From: Phascolomyces articulosus
Taxonomy: Eukaryota; Mucoromycota; Mucoromycetes; Mucorales; Lichtheimiaceae
Direction: 5' to 3'
Length of the DNA: 64,000 nucleotides
NCBI GenBank assembly: GCA_025677815.1
Contig: JAIXMP010000020.1
Location: 248,001 to 312,000 of the forward strand
Below the pieces are notes generated by a model, which was given only the letters and a program-made list of their open reading frames with translations, did not search any database and had not been told where the DNA came from. The translations under genes were made by a program, and so were the position numbers. Positions 1 to 13,400 of the stretch are shown piece after piece (the first letter of the stretch is position 1; each line of letters opens with the position of its first letter).

Positions 1-530
1 CCTTGCATGTATACAGTGGGGGATGAGACCTATCATACAGTCACCGTCATAATAAAACCCAGCGATTGTTTGCTTTATGAGCATTATTACCTTCTATTAT
101 TTATGTAACAGCTTCTTTTTTCTTTCTTTCTTTTGGTGTAACTATTTCTGAAACACAATACTTTAGACGGTCTGTTTCACACTTCTTATAAACAGGAAGT
201 GACAGGTACACACAAGGTGTTTTTCGCTCAATTTTTTCCCCATTATTGTTCTTTTTTACGTTTGTTGCTCTTGATATAATATATATATAATGACTAAAAA
301 AAGAACTTATAATTACTTGGGGACCAACTCCAGCAGACCGATATCTCCTTTCCACATGACGACGCAAGGTGATTGTGATACTACAGCCACTAGAGCCGAA
401 GAAAACTGTACCTCTATTTTTGAGAAAAAAATAAAAAAGGCGACGACAATAAAAAAGACGAAAGAAAAAGTTTGTGATATTATAGTAAAGAAAGTTGGAG
501 CATGGTATACATATGCTGTTTTTATAATAA
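1..530. other. A/T-rich upstream DNA, no gene seen
   Basis: The open frames here are low-complexity Lys/Phe-rich or overlap on opposite strands, and none shows a recognisable domain or coding-like composition. The last part is presumably the promoter and 5' leader of the transporter gene that starts at 531. Confidence 0.5.
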
Positions 531-2750
531 ATGCACCAAAAGAATTCTCCTTTAGAGCACAATAATGCTACTGATAATTACGAGTGCCATCACCAGCAAG
601 GTCATTCTGAAGACTTTTTAGACGAAGAAAACAAAATGATAGTTGATAAAGGTTATGCATGGCTAGTGGTTTTTGGAGGAACAGCCGCACTTTTCTTTAC
701 TGGATTTACTCTTGCTTGGTAACTGTTTAAAAACCACGAGATTTAAAAACAATAGAGCATCCATAATTTAATAATTATTCATTTGTTGTTTTTATGCATA
801 ATTAGGGGTAAGTTGATGATAACTACATTAACAAACCAATATTTAACACATTTATTGTTAAAAAAAAACTTTTTGGAAGGTAGTAGATCATTATAATGAT
901 CACTTATAAACGTATAAACCTGTACTATATAGGTATTATACAAGATATATACTTGAAAGATGGAATATTCTCCGGTTCTACAAATGTAACAACTCAATTG
1001 ACGTTAGTTGCCAGTGGGTTTCAAGGGCTCCAAAGTACATTTATGATTCTCTGCAATATGATGTATAGCAAATTTGGTGCAAGAAAATTGGTTATTCTTG
1101 GATCGTTCCTTATTTTTACTGGATTAATCCTGACAGCGCAAGCTACTTCGGTAAGGATAAACTAACAGATTATTGAACTAGAATTATTTTTGTTGCAGTT
1201 CTATAAAAATATATATTATGATGAACCATTATACTATTATTTAACTAGTAAAACAATAATGTAGGTATGGCATATGATTATTTTACTGGGTTTCATTACG
1301 AGTTTTGGAGTAGCAATGCAACAAGGAGTAAGTTTATGAAATTGCTACTATTACTTCTCAATACAATATTATCTTAAAAAATGATATCTGGTGTATTTTT
1401 TTTTTTCAAAAATAAGGTTACTTTTCGTTGTATTCCTGAATGGTTTTCGAAGAAGCGGGCCACAGGTATTTTTACTAATATCAATACAATCATTAAGAGA
1501 AAAAAAGCATTAGGATGATAACTATATAATTAGTAATACTTTCTCTTCTATCTATCAGCATTTGGTATTTTAACTAGTGCAAACCCATTATCTGGGTTGA
1601 TACTTCCGTTTATTATTACTAAAGTATACAGTGCCATGGGACATCAATGGTAGTATCATTTATAATAAGTGTCTTTTATTTAATAGATTATTGGCAGTAC
1701 TATGATCAATAGTAATGTTGATTTTTCTGTACGATTTTTATAGGATATTCCGCGTAATGGCATTTATATCATTGGGTACGAGTGCTATTGCAAGCGCTTT
1801 TCTTACAGAACAAAGACAGTCTCAAGGAAAAAATAAGAAGCAAGAATCGAGTAAAAAGCAAGTAAAGAACTTTGATTTTGGTGTATTGAAAAACACTCAG
1901 TTTCTTCTATGGATCATGCAAGGACCATTTGCGATAAGTGGGAGATTAATTGTTTATACTTTCCTTCCTTGTAATGTATTTACCATCAACATTAACTACT
2001 AAATAATTTATCGGTAGTTTACCTTGTATTCTAACCATTTACCATTTATATGTATCACACAAAAGCCCATGGAACATTTATTGGGCTTTCAGATAATCAA
2101 GTAGCAACTGTCACATCCATTTTATCCGCTATACAGATCTTGGGACGAATCAGTATTGGGTAATAAACTAAGTTAAACATTAGCATATGGCATAAAATAT
2201 TGGGCGAAGGCATACCTTGGTACTGATTAGTACGTACTTGTATTTATATTATACTAAATCTAATAGATTTATGGCAGATTATATTGGATATTTGAATGCT
2301 TATATAATTTCTATGACCATTGCTTCAGTATCCGCTTTAACATTCTGGGTGTCTGCGTATAGCTTTACAAGTCTTATCGGGTTTTCGGTAGTATTTGGGT
2401 TTTTTAGCGGAGCCTATGGTTTACTCTGTAAGTTTAAAAGTGTTAACTGCTTGTAATAATAGAAATAATACTTGTTAATAATGTAAAAAAAAATAGTTTC
2501 ACCTATTATAGCAAGCATCGCTGGTATGGATGGATATCCATCTGCTCTCAATTTTACTGTAATTGCGAATATTTTTATTGTCGCACTTCCACCGATTATC
2601 AGTAGTTTCGGTGAAGCAAAAGACAATACTGGTTTAAGCGATCCTTTCATACCTTACAAGATTGCTGCAGGAGGATTGTACGGTTTATGTGGTATTTTGG
2701 CTTTCACTTTGAAATTACGAAAAAGCAAAAAATTGTTTGGAAAAGTATGA
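531..2750 (+). CDS. MFS monocarboxylate-transporter-like membrane carrier
   Basis: Plasma- or organelle-membrane transporter of the major facilitator superfamily, closest in style to the monocarboxylate porter (MCT/Mch) family; the substrate cannot be read from sequence. The hallmark N-terminal segment DKGYAWLVVFGG follows a hydrophilic tail of about 40 residues, and hydrophobic spans run to the end. Ten exons read out: 531-718, 806-807, 933-1150, 1265-1327, 1417-1465, 1559-1649, 1744-1970, 2066-2159, 2267-2427 and 2497-2750, total 1347 bases or 448 residues. All introns are GT-AG. The 2-base second exon (GG) is required: without it the frame breaks, with it the junction reads AWGIIQDIYL as the family expects. 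The start is the first Met in the frame that reaches DKGYAW. Family call firm; microexon inferred. Confidence 0.85.
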
Positions 2751-3254
2751 TTTTTTGTTGAAAGTATCACCTTTTTCTCTCTCCTATCAAAACGGATCAT
2801 CTTTTATTTGTAATTTATCTTGCTATCATAATAGTTAGGATTATATTATCAGTAAAATTTAGGTATTCAATTATCTTAAGATGTCTTGGTGATTTGCTAT
2901 TTTTTAATTATTGTTGGTATAGATAGCAATAAGCTGCTAACCTTGTTATTATATTGATTGTTATGGTGACATATACAGTTATAATATGTACCACACAATC
3001 TAATGATTTTCCTTATAATAATCTTGGCATGATGTCAAGTGAGAAGCACTCGTCATACCTTGTAAGCTTGTAACACAATAATTTGGTGCCCACTGGACAC
3101 AGCCCATTTTTTTTTTTTTTTTTTTGGCTTTGATCTTCATTTTTAACAGTTGCTACTTTTACCGTCTCCTTTCCCTCTTTCCATACACACTACCTTTATC
3201 CACGTCTTTCCAATACCTTTCCCCCCCTTTTTTTTTTAAAAAAAAATAACGACT
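2751..3254. other. Intergenic DNA between transporter and F-box gene
   Basis: No coding-like frame. It contains long T runs (about 3108-3125) and a pyrimidine-rich tract just before the F-box gene start, as is common in fungal promoters. Confidence 0.5.
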
Positions 3255-5536
3255 ATGGAACATAATTTACCTGAGTACATGACATGGCATGAACATTTCA
3301 AGTGTGGAAGCGCAGCTCTTGATCGACACGACTATGAAAATGCCATTTCCCAAACAACCATGGCGATCGAGGCGTTTCATCGTAATCAACTGGTGGAGAT
3401 TCTAAATATACGAGCCAGAGCCTATGGAAAAAAAAAGCACTTTGAACGTGCCTTGGATGATGCGCGTGATATGATCCGCTACGCACCGAATTCTCCACTT
3501 GGATATATTTTACAAGGTGATTTATATACCATGCAATGTAACTATGGGGAAGCCATTGATATATATGACTTGGGTTTATTTTCAATCAGTGGAACATCGG
3601 AGCAGGGACAAATAGAATTGATAAAGAAAAAGAAACAAGAAGCAGAACAAATACAGTATCGTCGTTTGGATTTCGTGCAGGTATTACCATTTGATGTCAT
3701 TTCACTTATTTTACAAGAGCTTGGAAATGATGATGATGGTGAAGGTGCAGTAGAATCATGGATAATATGTATGGATGTATGTCGTCAATGGAGAGAATTG
3801 ATTCCGCGCTGTATTATAAGTCGACATTTGGATATCAAGTTATGGGGCAAGGACCGTGATCATGACCAGCATGTGGCAAGATTTCTCGGTCCACATATTC
3901 AATCGATTGGATTTTCCAATATCATGACATCAAATGCTACGCGATCCGCTTTGGAAGTGATGGTTGATCGTTGTCAAAATATCCGTAGCCTTGGTAAGTT
4001 CGAGTGTGACAAAAAAAAAGCGCGATTTATTATGGCCAATTAAAGTACACGGCTTTTGTTCAATTTATTTATTGCTCTTATCATGATTGCTGGATTCAAT
4101 GGGATATGGATAAAATGTATATAGAATTCGATCTATGTCAAATGAGTAAAGAAGATGTATGGCCGGTGCTGCGGCGTATCGGACATCATTTAACGGATTT
4201 GCGAATTAATGTAGCACCCGCCAGTGATCTGACAATCGAACCGTTAATGACATTATGTCCAAACCTAATCTCATTTACATTTCACACCCCACTTCAATTT
4301 ATGGCAGGGAGAGTGTTTGGTGGACGTCGTTCCAACGCAAATCAACAAGAACAAACTTCCACTGGAACAGATTTAGCATCTGCAGATATTAGTCTTCTTT
4401 CTATTACATATCTTTCGGTAGACGTCAGTCAAGATATGCTATCAATAGAATCCTTGTTACGTAGATGCCCAAAATTACGACATTTGATCATTCCTTATCG
4501 ACCCGAGCATTGTGGACGACAAACAATCACTCCAGAACAAGTACTCAATCTTTGTCCAGATCTAGAATATTTTGATTTCCAAGCATCATTGGCACAGGAC
4601 ACGTATACCCCACCATCATCTATTTTTACGACCAAGACAAAATGCGGCAACCCAAAATATAAAAAGCAACAACATGAACACCCTACTGTCGATGACCAAA
4701 GTACTAGTAATACAGAAAATCTACGAGAATTATATATTGCAAACTTGGTTATGTATTCGGGTGACGACTTTATGCCAGTATTAGAACGTGCCCAGCATAC
4801 TATCGAGCGGTTACATATCGGTGTTGGTGCTGGGGATGAAGGAATTCTTATGGAAGAATGGTCACGGTTTTCGGGGCTCTCCTTTACCAATCTACAATCC
4901 TTTCATTGTTCTGTGTCGTGCAATGATTTACATTTAGCAGCCATGCTGCGACAATGCCCAAAAATTACGGATTTGGAGTTTAAAGATATTCCTGTTGGCG
5001 ATACTATATTTGATACTCTTACTTCTCCAGGTAATTTGCGACGTTTTGCTTTGTCACATTGTCATACAATTACTGTGGATGGTCTGAGTCGATTTATCCG
5101 TCTCCGAGCCAACCAATTGCACGAAATCGAATTTACGCAATGTAGAGCCGTGGGTGATGCTCTGATGGGTGCCATTGCCGAGACAAGTCAATCGTTGCGT
5201 ACACTTCGGTTGGTGGATAATCCTAGAGTCACACAAAAAGGATTACTTATGCTTGTTCAAGGAATGGTTCAAGCACCAGCTTCTCATCTTAAAACTCTTG
5301 TAATGAAGCATATGCAAGATGCTGTCACAGCTTCAGTACTCCATGGTGTCCGTGATTTCCCAAGTCTCAAAACAGTCGATATTTCAGGGTCTTATAGTGT
5401 TACCGATATTGCTATCCATATGATCGTAGATCAAAACCCACAGTTGCAATACTTGATTATTAACAATTGTATGATGATTACACAACTGGCAATTGAGTAT
5501 GCTCAAGGTCTTGTAACACACGTTGTTGCTGATTGA
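3255..5536 (+). CDS. TPR / F-box / leucine-rich-repeat protein, Pof3/Dia2-like
   Basis: Probable substrate receptor of an SCF (Skp1-cullin-F-box) ubiquitin ligase. Two exons, 3255-3993 and 4125-5536 (donor GTAAGT, acceptor TATAG), give 716 residues. Residues 1-120 are helical TPR-like repeats (for example CGSAALDRHDYENAIS). An F-box follows near 138-185 (VLPFDVISLILQEL, then CRQWRELI), and the second exon holds Leu-rich repeats with recurrent CP-x-L-x-x-L units. The order TPR, F-box, LRR is that of fission yeast Pof3 and budding yeast Dia2, which act in replication-fork and genome maintenance. Orthology is inferred from this architecture only. The apparent stop at 4041-4043 lies in the intron. 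Confidence 0.8.
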
Positions 5537-5733
5537 TAAAATGATACTGATAATATTAATTAATAGTATTACTTATTATAAGCTATTATATTGTGTTGAA
5601 TATTTGTAGTATAAATGTAAACGAAACTTGTTATCTAACTATGCATATGTTATTGATTGGGACAGTGTTATATACCAATTATTATCTAAAATTATAAATA
5701 TCTAGCTTTCTACTAATATATAGTCTATATTTT

Positions 5734-6582
5734 TTAATAGTAATGTTGATGAATTTTGTTATTATGAGTGGTGTTAACTGAAGCAGGAACGTGATCGTCA
5801 TTTTGTTGCTGTGGTTGAATAGAATGTTGTTGTTGTGCACTGATATTAGAAGTAGTTGACGTGATATGTTTATTATAATGATATGTTGATGAAGGGTGCC
5901 ATGAAGAAGGATGTGGAAATGCTGGTGGTGTAGGTGTTAATAATTTTGATGATCGGGCCGAAGGTGCTGGTAAATCTAACCCTTCTGCCCAAAAATCTTG
6001 ACGGTGTTGCCAATGAACGCTCAATGGATTCGGTGGTGGCATTTTTGGTAGAAATGAAAGAATTATGTATGCAAATCCCATTGTAAAGTTGAAAATGGAC
6101 ACAATGACATTAAATGCTGCGTCGTATAGTACAAAACAACCGAGACTTGTATAAAAACATTTTCATGCCAATATTATTATTTATATCATGCAAAATAGGA
6201 TTTGGAAAAAGTGTAGCCTTATAATAAACTTACAATAATAAAAGTAAACCTCTACCTTGATGTATACCGAGGAATCCAAAGTATATCTGTGCAAGTGTAA
6301 ATATCCTACACTCGTTTATGATGAGAAATACACTCATGATGCTATAAGCATATAAGATTTGTTATATGGTGTTAATATATTCAGCCAAGATAATCTACCT
6401 TCATTAATGATGAACAGTAATATAGATACTTACCAACAATAAACACCTTGAATTATCTCACCCAATGTCCCATCTATACTCTTAATTATAGATGCTGCAA
6501 ATACAAGTACATAAAGAATGATATTTACAACATTGATACTAAGGCATATAAAATTTTCAACCTTGGCTCGAGATATTCGCAT
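5734..6582 (-). CDS. Tvp15 / COPI-associated-like small membrane protein
   Basis: Predicted four-span Golgi/late-secretory membrane protein. Three exons on the minus strand, 6434-6582, 6234-6341 and 5734-6145, with consensus GTAAGT donors and TATAG/ACAAG acceptors, total 669 bases or 222 residues. The order of features matches the COPI-associated/Tvp15 family: a first span (VVNIILYVLVFAASI), GEIIQGVYC, then LAQIYFGFLGIHQGRGLLLL, and a last span ending in SFLPKMPPPNP. The C-terminal 90 residues are a His/Gln/Ser-rich tail longer than in yeast members. Start chosen because the frame stays open from this Met through the first donor. Family call is by motif recognition. Confidence 0.62.
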
Positions 6583-7103
6583 AATAAAGTGTATATGATT
6601 AAAAAAAAGGCAGAAACTTTTTTTCTTTCCTTCGGATCATATGTCAATGTCAATGTATATGTGAGTCTGTTGTTGACATTTCGGATAATTAAAATAGGAT
6701 AAACAAGTTCTTTTTAGAATTTTGATAATATATTACAAAGGTAAGAGCCCAAGATTAAACAGGCTCCAAACAACAATTATTACACACAAATGGGAAGAGA
6801 GCAAGTGGGAAAATAAAGGCGGAGAACTTGGAGGGATTAAAAATAAGGGGAGCGAAATTTTGTTGTTAATATGGAAAAGGGAGAGGATGGAACAGAATAT
6901 TTGTAAAAAAAAAAAAAAAAATAAGTGGATAGAATAATAATTAAGTTAGATGAAAAAGAAGTATAAATGTAAATGGATAGGATGTTGAAATGATTAAAGA
7001 AAGGATATCATAAAGTTTCAGTGGATGGTGAAGATATTAATGAACTTCTTGAAATCTATTGTAGTGAAAAAAAAAATATATATACGTTTAACCTTATGAT
7101 TCA
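6583..7103. other. Intergenic DNA, nothing recognised
   Basis: A/T-rich with a poly-A run near 6906-6922. Open frames are Lys/Asn/Ile-rich and look like chance. It lies between the start of the Tvp15-like gene and the end of the vezatin-like gene, both on the minus strand. Confidence 0.5.
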
Positions 7104-9376
7104 TCAAATACATTTTCCTTTAGTATTATTAAGTAATACCTGTGCTCGAGTTCGTAGTTGCCTTGAAGCCCGTTTATTTTCTAGAAAACTAGAAACAGCT
7201 GCACCAGTCATCATGGACCTTCGATAATGAGCTCGCCTTGATGCTGCTGTACTCGAAGTTGATGATCCAGATGAATCTGCTTTTTTCGGTGAGGAGGGTG
7301 GTGAGGGAAGTATCTGTGTTAAATCCTCGCTTGAATCATTGTCACTGATAATCATGTATGCATCTTTCGCATCCTCCCATTGTGCAAGCATATGTGACAA
7401 ATCTTGATCTATTGCACCAAATCGTTCACCTATTCGTTCCATTGAATAAGCAGCTGCCGCTAATAAAATAAATTAAAAATAAAGCAAATATCAATATTTG
7501 TAACCATCATCTTCTCAATGATTCCCTGCTATCCTATGTTTCTTTGATCCAATTAATCTATTTACCTCGGCTGGTAGAAAATGCTTTTGCATCTTGACGA
7601 CATAATAATAGCTTGGATTGGATACTCCGCACGTGCTTTTCAAGGGCAGTATACTGGTGTAACAAAGCTTGCGAACGCTGATCCACTGTTCCTGGTAATA
7701 TTTTACGTTCATCTTCTTCTTCCTCGCTGTAAACTACTTAATCGGTTCAAGTGTTAAAAAAAGAAAGTATTTGTGTTACCAATATCAAAATAAAGTGCGC
7801 ACAGGCAACTTACGCGATGATGAAGTCAGATGTTCATGTAATAAAGGATTATGACGACGATAATCAGCAACAAGCTCAGATATCACTTCAATCACTGATT
7901 CCCAGTTTTGTTCATAATCCACACGTTCAGAGTCATGCCCCAATGTCATGACATCCAAAGCCAATAAATGAATCACACATTCACGACGTTTCCAATGAAT
8001 AGTATGCATTAAATGTTCCAGTTCATCGGTGTTATCCATGGCTGCTTTCAGAATTCTGTCGTCAAATACCAACAATGGGGAAAAGCTTGCATTATTATTA
8101 ATGTTGTACATGTCGCGAAAACGGGATAAATTGCCGCTATGGGATAAGGGTTCCAGATTACTCAGTGCATCTGCGAATTTTCGAAATTGTGAATGTAAAA
8201 TATGACTTGTCGAGCGTCGCATATCTGCTGCACGTCTCGAAGATGAGGATGACGATGAAGTAGGTGTTGATGATAAAAATGAGGATGATGTGATTGTTCG
8301 AGTTCGATAATGGTTAGGAGGTGCTAAAGTACTTCCTTGGGATATCAACTCTAACTGGCGAATTTGATCGACAAGGCGTAAAAGGGCAGTATCACCTTGT
8401 TCGCATTGCGCTACAAGTTGTCTCAATCGAACCAATGCTGTGGTATGTATACTACGAATTTTTGTACGTCGCTAAAATAAAATAAACAGTTATAATTAGT
8501 TTTCTTGGCTTTCTTTCATATCATACCATCTTATTCGAATAAAAAAAGTTTCTTACATGCAGTCGACGTAGTATAAAAAAAGCCAATCCTTGACTTGCAA
8601 GAACCAAACAGGTCAAAGAAAAATAATCCGGTAAGACGCCCAAGTAGGAGGCAATCAATAACAAAAAGGAGGTGGCGGCTGCAATGGTAATCATGCCAGG
8701 TAACATAGAATTGAACAAATTATTTTGAGTGGTGATACCTGTATTACTACTGATACGAGTCATTGTATTATTGGATGTTGACGATGCTGTTGAATTTGTT
8801 GATGGTAATTCACTGAGTAAAGATGAAGTGACGATAAGATATTTGAATTGTTCTTCAAAGGCTGTTTCTTCAACATCAGGTAATGATGAACTAATACAGC
8901 CCTACAATAGCAATTCATTTTCCAAACAAAGTGATTATCAGTTAAAAGACAATACAAATAACACATGTAAAATAATAAACACTTTTTATGTGTTACGTTA
9001 CAATAAACTTTAGGTCACTCCAAAAAAAAAGTGTCCGAGAAGGAAAAAACAAAAAGAAACATGAAAAAGTAAAGAGAAAAGGGTAAAACCAAAAAAAAAA
9101 ACTTACTCGAACATGTTCAATCCAATGAAGTACAAGAGGAATTATTACTTGAACACTAAAATTTCCAGCTTGAGTAATATACTTTTTTGTTATTGTAACT
9201 GCATAATCTCGTCGTTGTAATATGTTATTTAAAGAAAGTAGGTTTTCATAGTCGTCGTCGACATTGTTGTCTTGGTGTTGATTGGTAGGGACGGCAAAAA
9301 AGACAAGAGCGACAAAAGATAATAGCATGATTCCATGCGCGCTGCTCGGGAAGATAAACGCGATCCAGTTTGACAT
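7104..9376 (-). CDS. Vezatin-like / myosin-binding-domain membrane protein
   Basis: Five exons read out: 9107-9376, 8557-8901, 7814-8471, 7566-7733 and 7104-7459, summing to 1797 bases or 598 residues. An N-terminal hydrophobic stretch is followed by two adjacent membrane spans in exon 2 (about SFLLLIASYLGVL and the FSLTCLVLASQGLAFF region). Next comes a basic helix (RRTKIRSIH), then the signature-like stretch ALVRLRQLVAQCEQGD and QIRQLELISQG, resembling the myosin-binding domain of fungal vezatin-like proteins, which link membranes to myosin. Later exons give acidic coiled coil and a Ser-rich tail. The exon 3-4 junction uses acceptor TAG at the AAGTAG site to keep frame. Role in cargo or organelle tethering is inferred from the family. 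Confidence 0.6.
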
Positions 9377-10402
9377 TACGTGGAAAACATGAGTGTGTTG
9401 TAATGGGCGAAGGAGGAAAATGTATAAAGGAAAGACAAAAACTAGAAAGGGTTGAGAATAAGAAAAAAGAAGAAGAAAAAGAGGGATTTTGTTAATGGAA
9501 TTAAGCTTTAAACTGACTTCTCCTGCACTAATTGCACCAACACAAGGTATGTGATTATAATCCGCTCCCTTCCTTTTTTCCTTTCTCTTTTAACATCCCA
9601 TCTTATTGCATAAGCCATGATCGAAAGCACTGGTTTGATTATGTATATTATTATACTCCTTTTTTTAATATTATTATGAAATATTGATGGTTTTGACAAT
9701 CACAATAATATTAAAAGAGTATATAATGCTCAAGACTTTAAAAAGTGAACAGCCTCCTTATTATTGCTATTATTGATTATGACTAAAAAATGGTATTATA
9801 ACAAGGTCTCCTTTCTTTTATTATTATTTTTTTCGTATTATAATACATAACGTTTATATCATATTTGCATCGGTAACCAGTAGGATAAAAAGAATGAAAA
9901 GGAATGGTGTTAATGATGACGATGATCTACATATTTGTTGCCAAGACAATAAGATCTGACTCCCCGCCAATGATGTCAACCTATTGAATTAAATCACATT
10001 GCAACATCTTACATTTTTTAATGAAAACAGTGTATCCTCTACATGTGATGTTATTAAACGTAGGTTCATGATCTTTTTTAATAATATAGATATAACATCA
10101 ACTGATATATTGTCCACTTTACAAGTAGAATGATTGTTGTTGTGTGATGTATATACCACGTTCTTTGGAATCTTCAGAAGATTAATAATCATCACCAGCA
10201 AAATTAAAACTTCGTCTGAGAGTAAAGAAAATTTATATTATTATTTGGGTATGAATGGCATAGACTATATTATATATATTTGTTATCACTTTCATCGTCA
10301 TCGTAATGTATTATAATATATACTCGTACAGCTTTATGGCATAAAATAAAAAAGCTTCAGAGACTTGTAGAACGCTTATGATTATTAGACATTATTGCTA
10401 TT
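9377..10402. other. Intergenic DNA, nothing recognised
   Basis: A/T-rich sequence between the 5' end of the vezatin-like gene and the 3' end of VPS16. Short open frames on both strands lack coding-like composition. Confidence 0.5.
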
Positions 10403-13400
10403 TTATCTAGCACTAAGTTGGGCTAGCAATGAATCAATTTCTTGAGCAACGATATGATTGCTGCATTTCGCTCGTACTTGTCTATATTTTTATATATATA
10501 AAGAATCATGATGAGTCGTAAACTTTCATTGTACATGAGATATATTTATAACAATAAAATTACTTACTTTAACCCTTCCATATCTTTGTTTAAAAACGCT
10601 TGTTCTCCTGCCTCTTTGAATGCCCCAATTTTAACGAATAACATGGGTCGAACTGGTGGGTCACATCGTAAAATATATTTGCTAGCTTCTTGGTATTGTT
10701 TGGCCTTAATACATTCTTCAACAAATGGCTATATTGAATAAAAACGACAATAATATCACATATTTGGTTATTTGGTTATTCAACTACAAAAATAAACCTT
10801 AAAGGTACATTATACCATTGTTCGTTTTTTTTTTTTACCTCATAACCAATAGGGGATTTTTTGCTCTTTGCGAATTTTTCCAAACTTTCCCAATCACGAA
10901 CTTCCACAAGTGCTCGTAATTTGATCCACCATACCCGTTTGTCCGGTACTTTGAATTCACTCTTAACTTTGGATGCTTTACTTTGTTGACCAAGGACAGT
11001 GCATTTATAAATTGTTTCACTAACGGATAATCCTGTGAATGGTTGGTGTGTATCCTTTTCCAATTGTTGTTGCATTTGTAACAATTTGACTCCTTCATCC
11101 GTTGCCTATTAAAAAATATTTTGAGCATCATATTATATTTCTTCCGCTGTTAACTTTTTTTTTTTTTTTTTTTTACCTTCGCTTCAAATGCACGTTCCTT
11201 GTCATCTTGATAAGTTTTCCCAGCAATCTTCAATTTGCTTATCCGTTCTGCAATATCCTATACTCCACATCCCAAAATTAAAACATATTTTTTTTAAAAA
11301 AAAGATCATGGTAGTGTGAAAGATTTTCTTCTTACATCTTGTTCAAATCCTTCCAATAAAATCACATTCGCACTTTCCACTCGACGATCATCTTGATAAT
11401 AAAAATCTTTCAAGAGTTCCTTGTCTTGTTCTTTACAATATACTTCCAACAGACTGCATGCTAAAGGTTTATTGTTGATCATACGGAAGAATTCACCTAA
11501 TGGAAGTTTTCGTTTCAGATGGAAGATAACCATATATACTATAATGATGATAAAAAGTAACGTTTAGCTTTCTTTTTCTTCGGGATAAATAAGATCATAA
11601 TTTCTTACCTAGATCAGTATCACCACTTTCGATGGCTTTCAAAAGCGCCATTTCATCCTCTTCCATTGACATGAGCAAAGGAACCTGGTCTGCTGCCCTA
11701 GGTTCATAATCCAATAACTACAATATAGCACATTGAATTATTTACTCTGTGATCCCTTTTCCATTAATTCTGATCCGTAATTTTCTGCTCCCCGCCCTTT
11801 TATTTACCTTTGTTGCTAATCGTGTTTGACCTGAATTATATGCAGTTTTTGCTATTTCTGCATAGGATAATCCAGGTTTTTTGATAAGCTTTTCAACGAT
11901 CATGCGACATATAGTATCTTCATCCTCAGAGGATGATTTAATCTAATCAAAGCCAAACATTTTTTTTGTTAAATGATATTTCCAAGATATAAAGCCCAGG
12001 ACAATCTCAATATTATTTTAATCAAATTACCTTAGCACATGCCCAGTGGATCAGGATTTTGTCTGTTCGTACTTTGAGATATTCGGCAATGCGTACAGCC
12101 AACAGATGGTGGTTACGATAAACAAGTCGGTCCACTACTGCTTCGGGTGATAAACGCTTGTATCTACATAATGTCGCTCATCATCATTAATCCGTACGAT
12201 CTCATCCACTTCCTATTATTCCTCATAAAATTATTACTGGGCTCTTACTGTGTGTACGTAAGCGGTATACCAATATCATAATATCGAATAGCATTTAATA
12301 CTCGCAAAGATTGTGCCATTTCAACAAATCGATCAGCATTATAGTTATCCAAAAAGCATTTACCAAATGATGCAGCCTATATTTCCCGAGCTTGTTAACC
12401 TATAATCTTTTTTTATCACGTTTCCATAACCATTTTTCAGTTCTTTTTCTATTCATTCTACCTTTAACAATGCACGTTGATAATAATGTTGAAATTCAAA
12501 CCCTGCAGCTTCAATACAACAGTCCACTGCATCCACAAGCTCTGTTTTAATACTTCGAATGTTTTCGTCTGCTTTGGGGCTTTTTCGCTATATACACATA
12601 TATATTTCATGTTAGATATCATTAGCCATTTATCTTTACATAAAAAAAATAATCACTTGTTAAGTTACCTCAAAATGATCCAAAGCATCAAATAACATAG
12701 CTGCGGGTGATGTAGAACCAATAGTGAAAATTTCTTCCGTTGCAGCTATTATTTATAATAAAATATCATATAAGTAAAACGTACTGATAACCATTTCTTT
12801 ATTATTATTTTTCTTTTTTACCTGGTACTTTTTGAAGTAATTCGCATTTATCATTACTCATGATACGAACACCATCAATCTCAGATACCATGAAAATTGG
12901 GTCCTCATATGAAAACTTGATCCAATCACCAAATGGACCCACCATCAAAACAATCTTGTCCCAATATAATACAACAGAATCCGTACCACACCTAATATCG
13001 TTCAAATATATATATCCAGGTTAGAAAAACTCTCTCCCGATTACAGATTCTATGGAGTTAGTTCACTAGACCTCTCGTTCCATTTTGGTCCTTCTCATTA
13101 ATTAACTGAAACTTTACCATACGAGTTGCTGTGGTGGGATTTTGGATTTTGTAGCATATTCTGACAAGTTCTTTTGAAAATCGGTAGATACAACCCATAA
13201 TTTTCCATCACCAGTAAACAAAGCTAAGAATTTTCCATTGGGTGACACTGCCATTTTCGTAAAAGGACCTTGTTGAAGCCGCTATATGTAAAGTAAGAAG
13301 AAAAAGAGAATAAGTAAAATATCTACCTCTTCTCAGTTTTTCATATAAAATCACTTTCTCTCATATCCATAGGGTTCATTTTGTAACTAATTTTACCTGA

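Noticed and set aside
101..565. Overlapping frames of 91 and 153 residues on opposite strands upstream of the transporter
   Set aside because: Low-complexity Lys/Phe/Ser-rich translations without a domain; the transporter's own Met at 531 explains the end of the region.
6722..6937. 71-residue plus-strand frame rich in Lys, Glu and Gly
   Set aside because: Purine-rich low-complexity DNA ending in a poly-A run; no coding-like composition.
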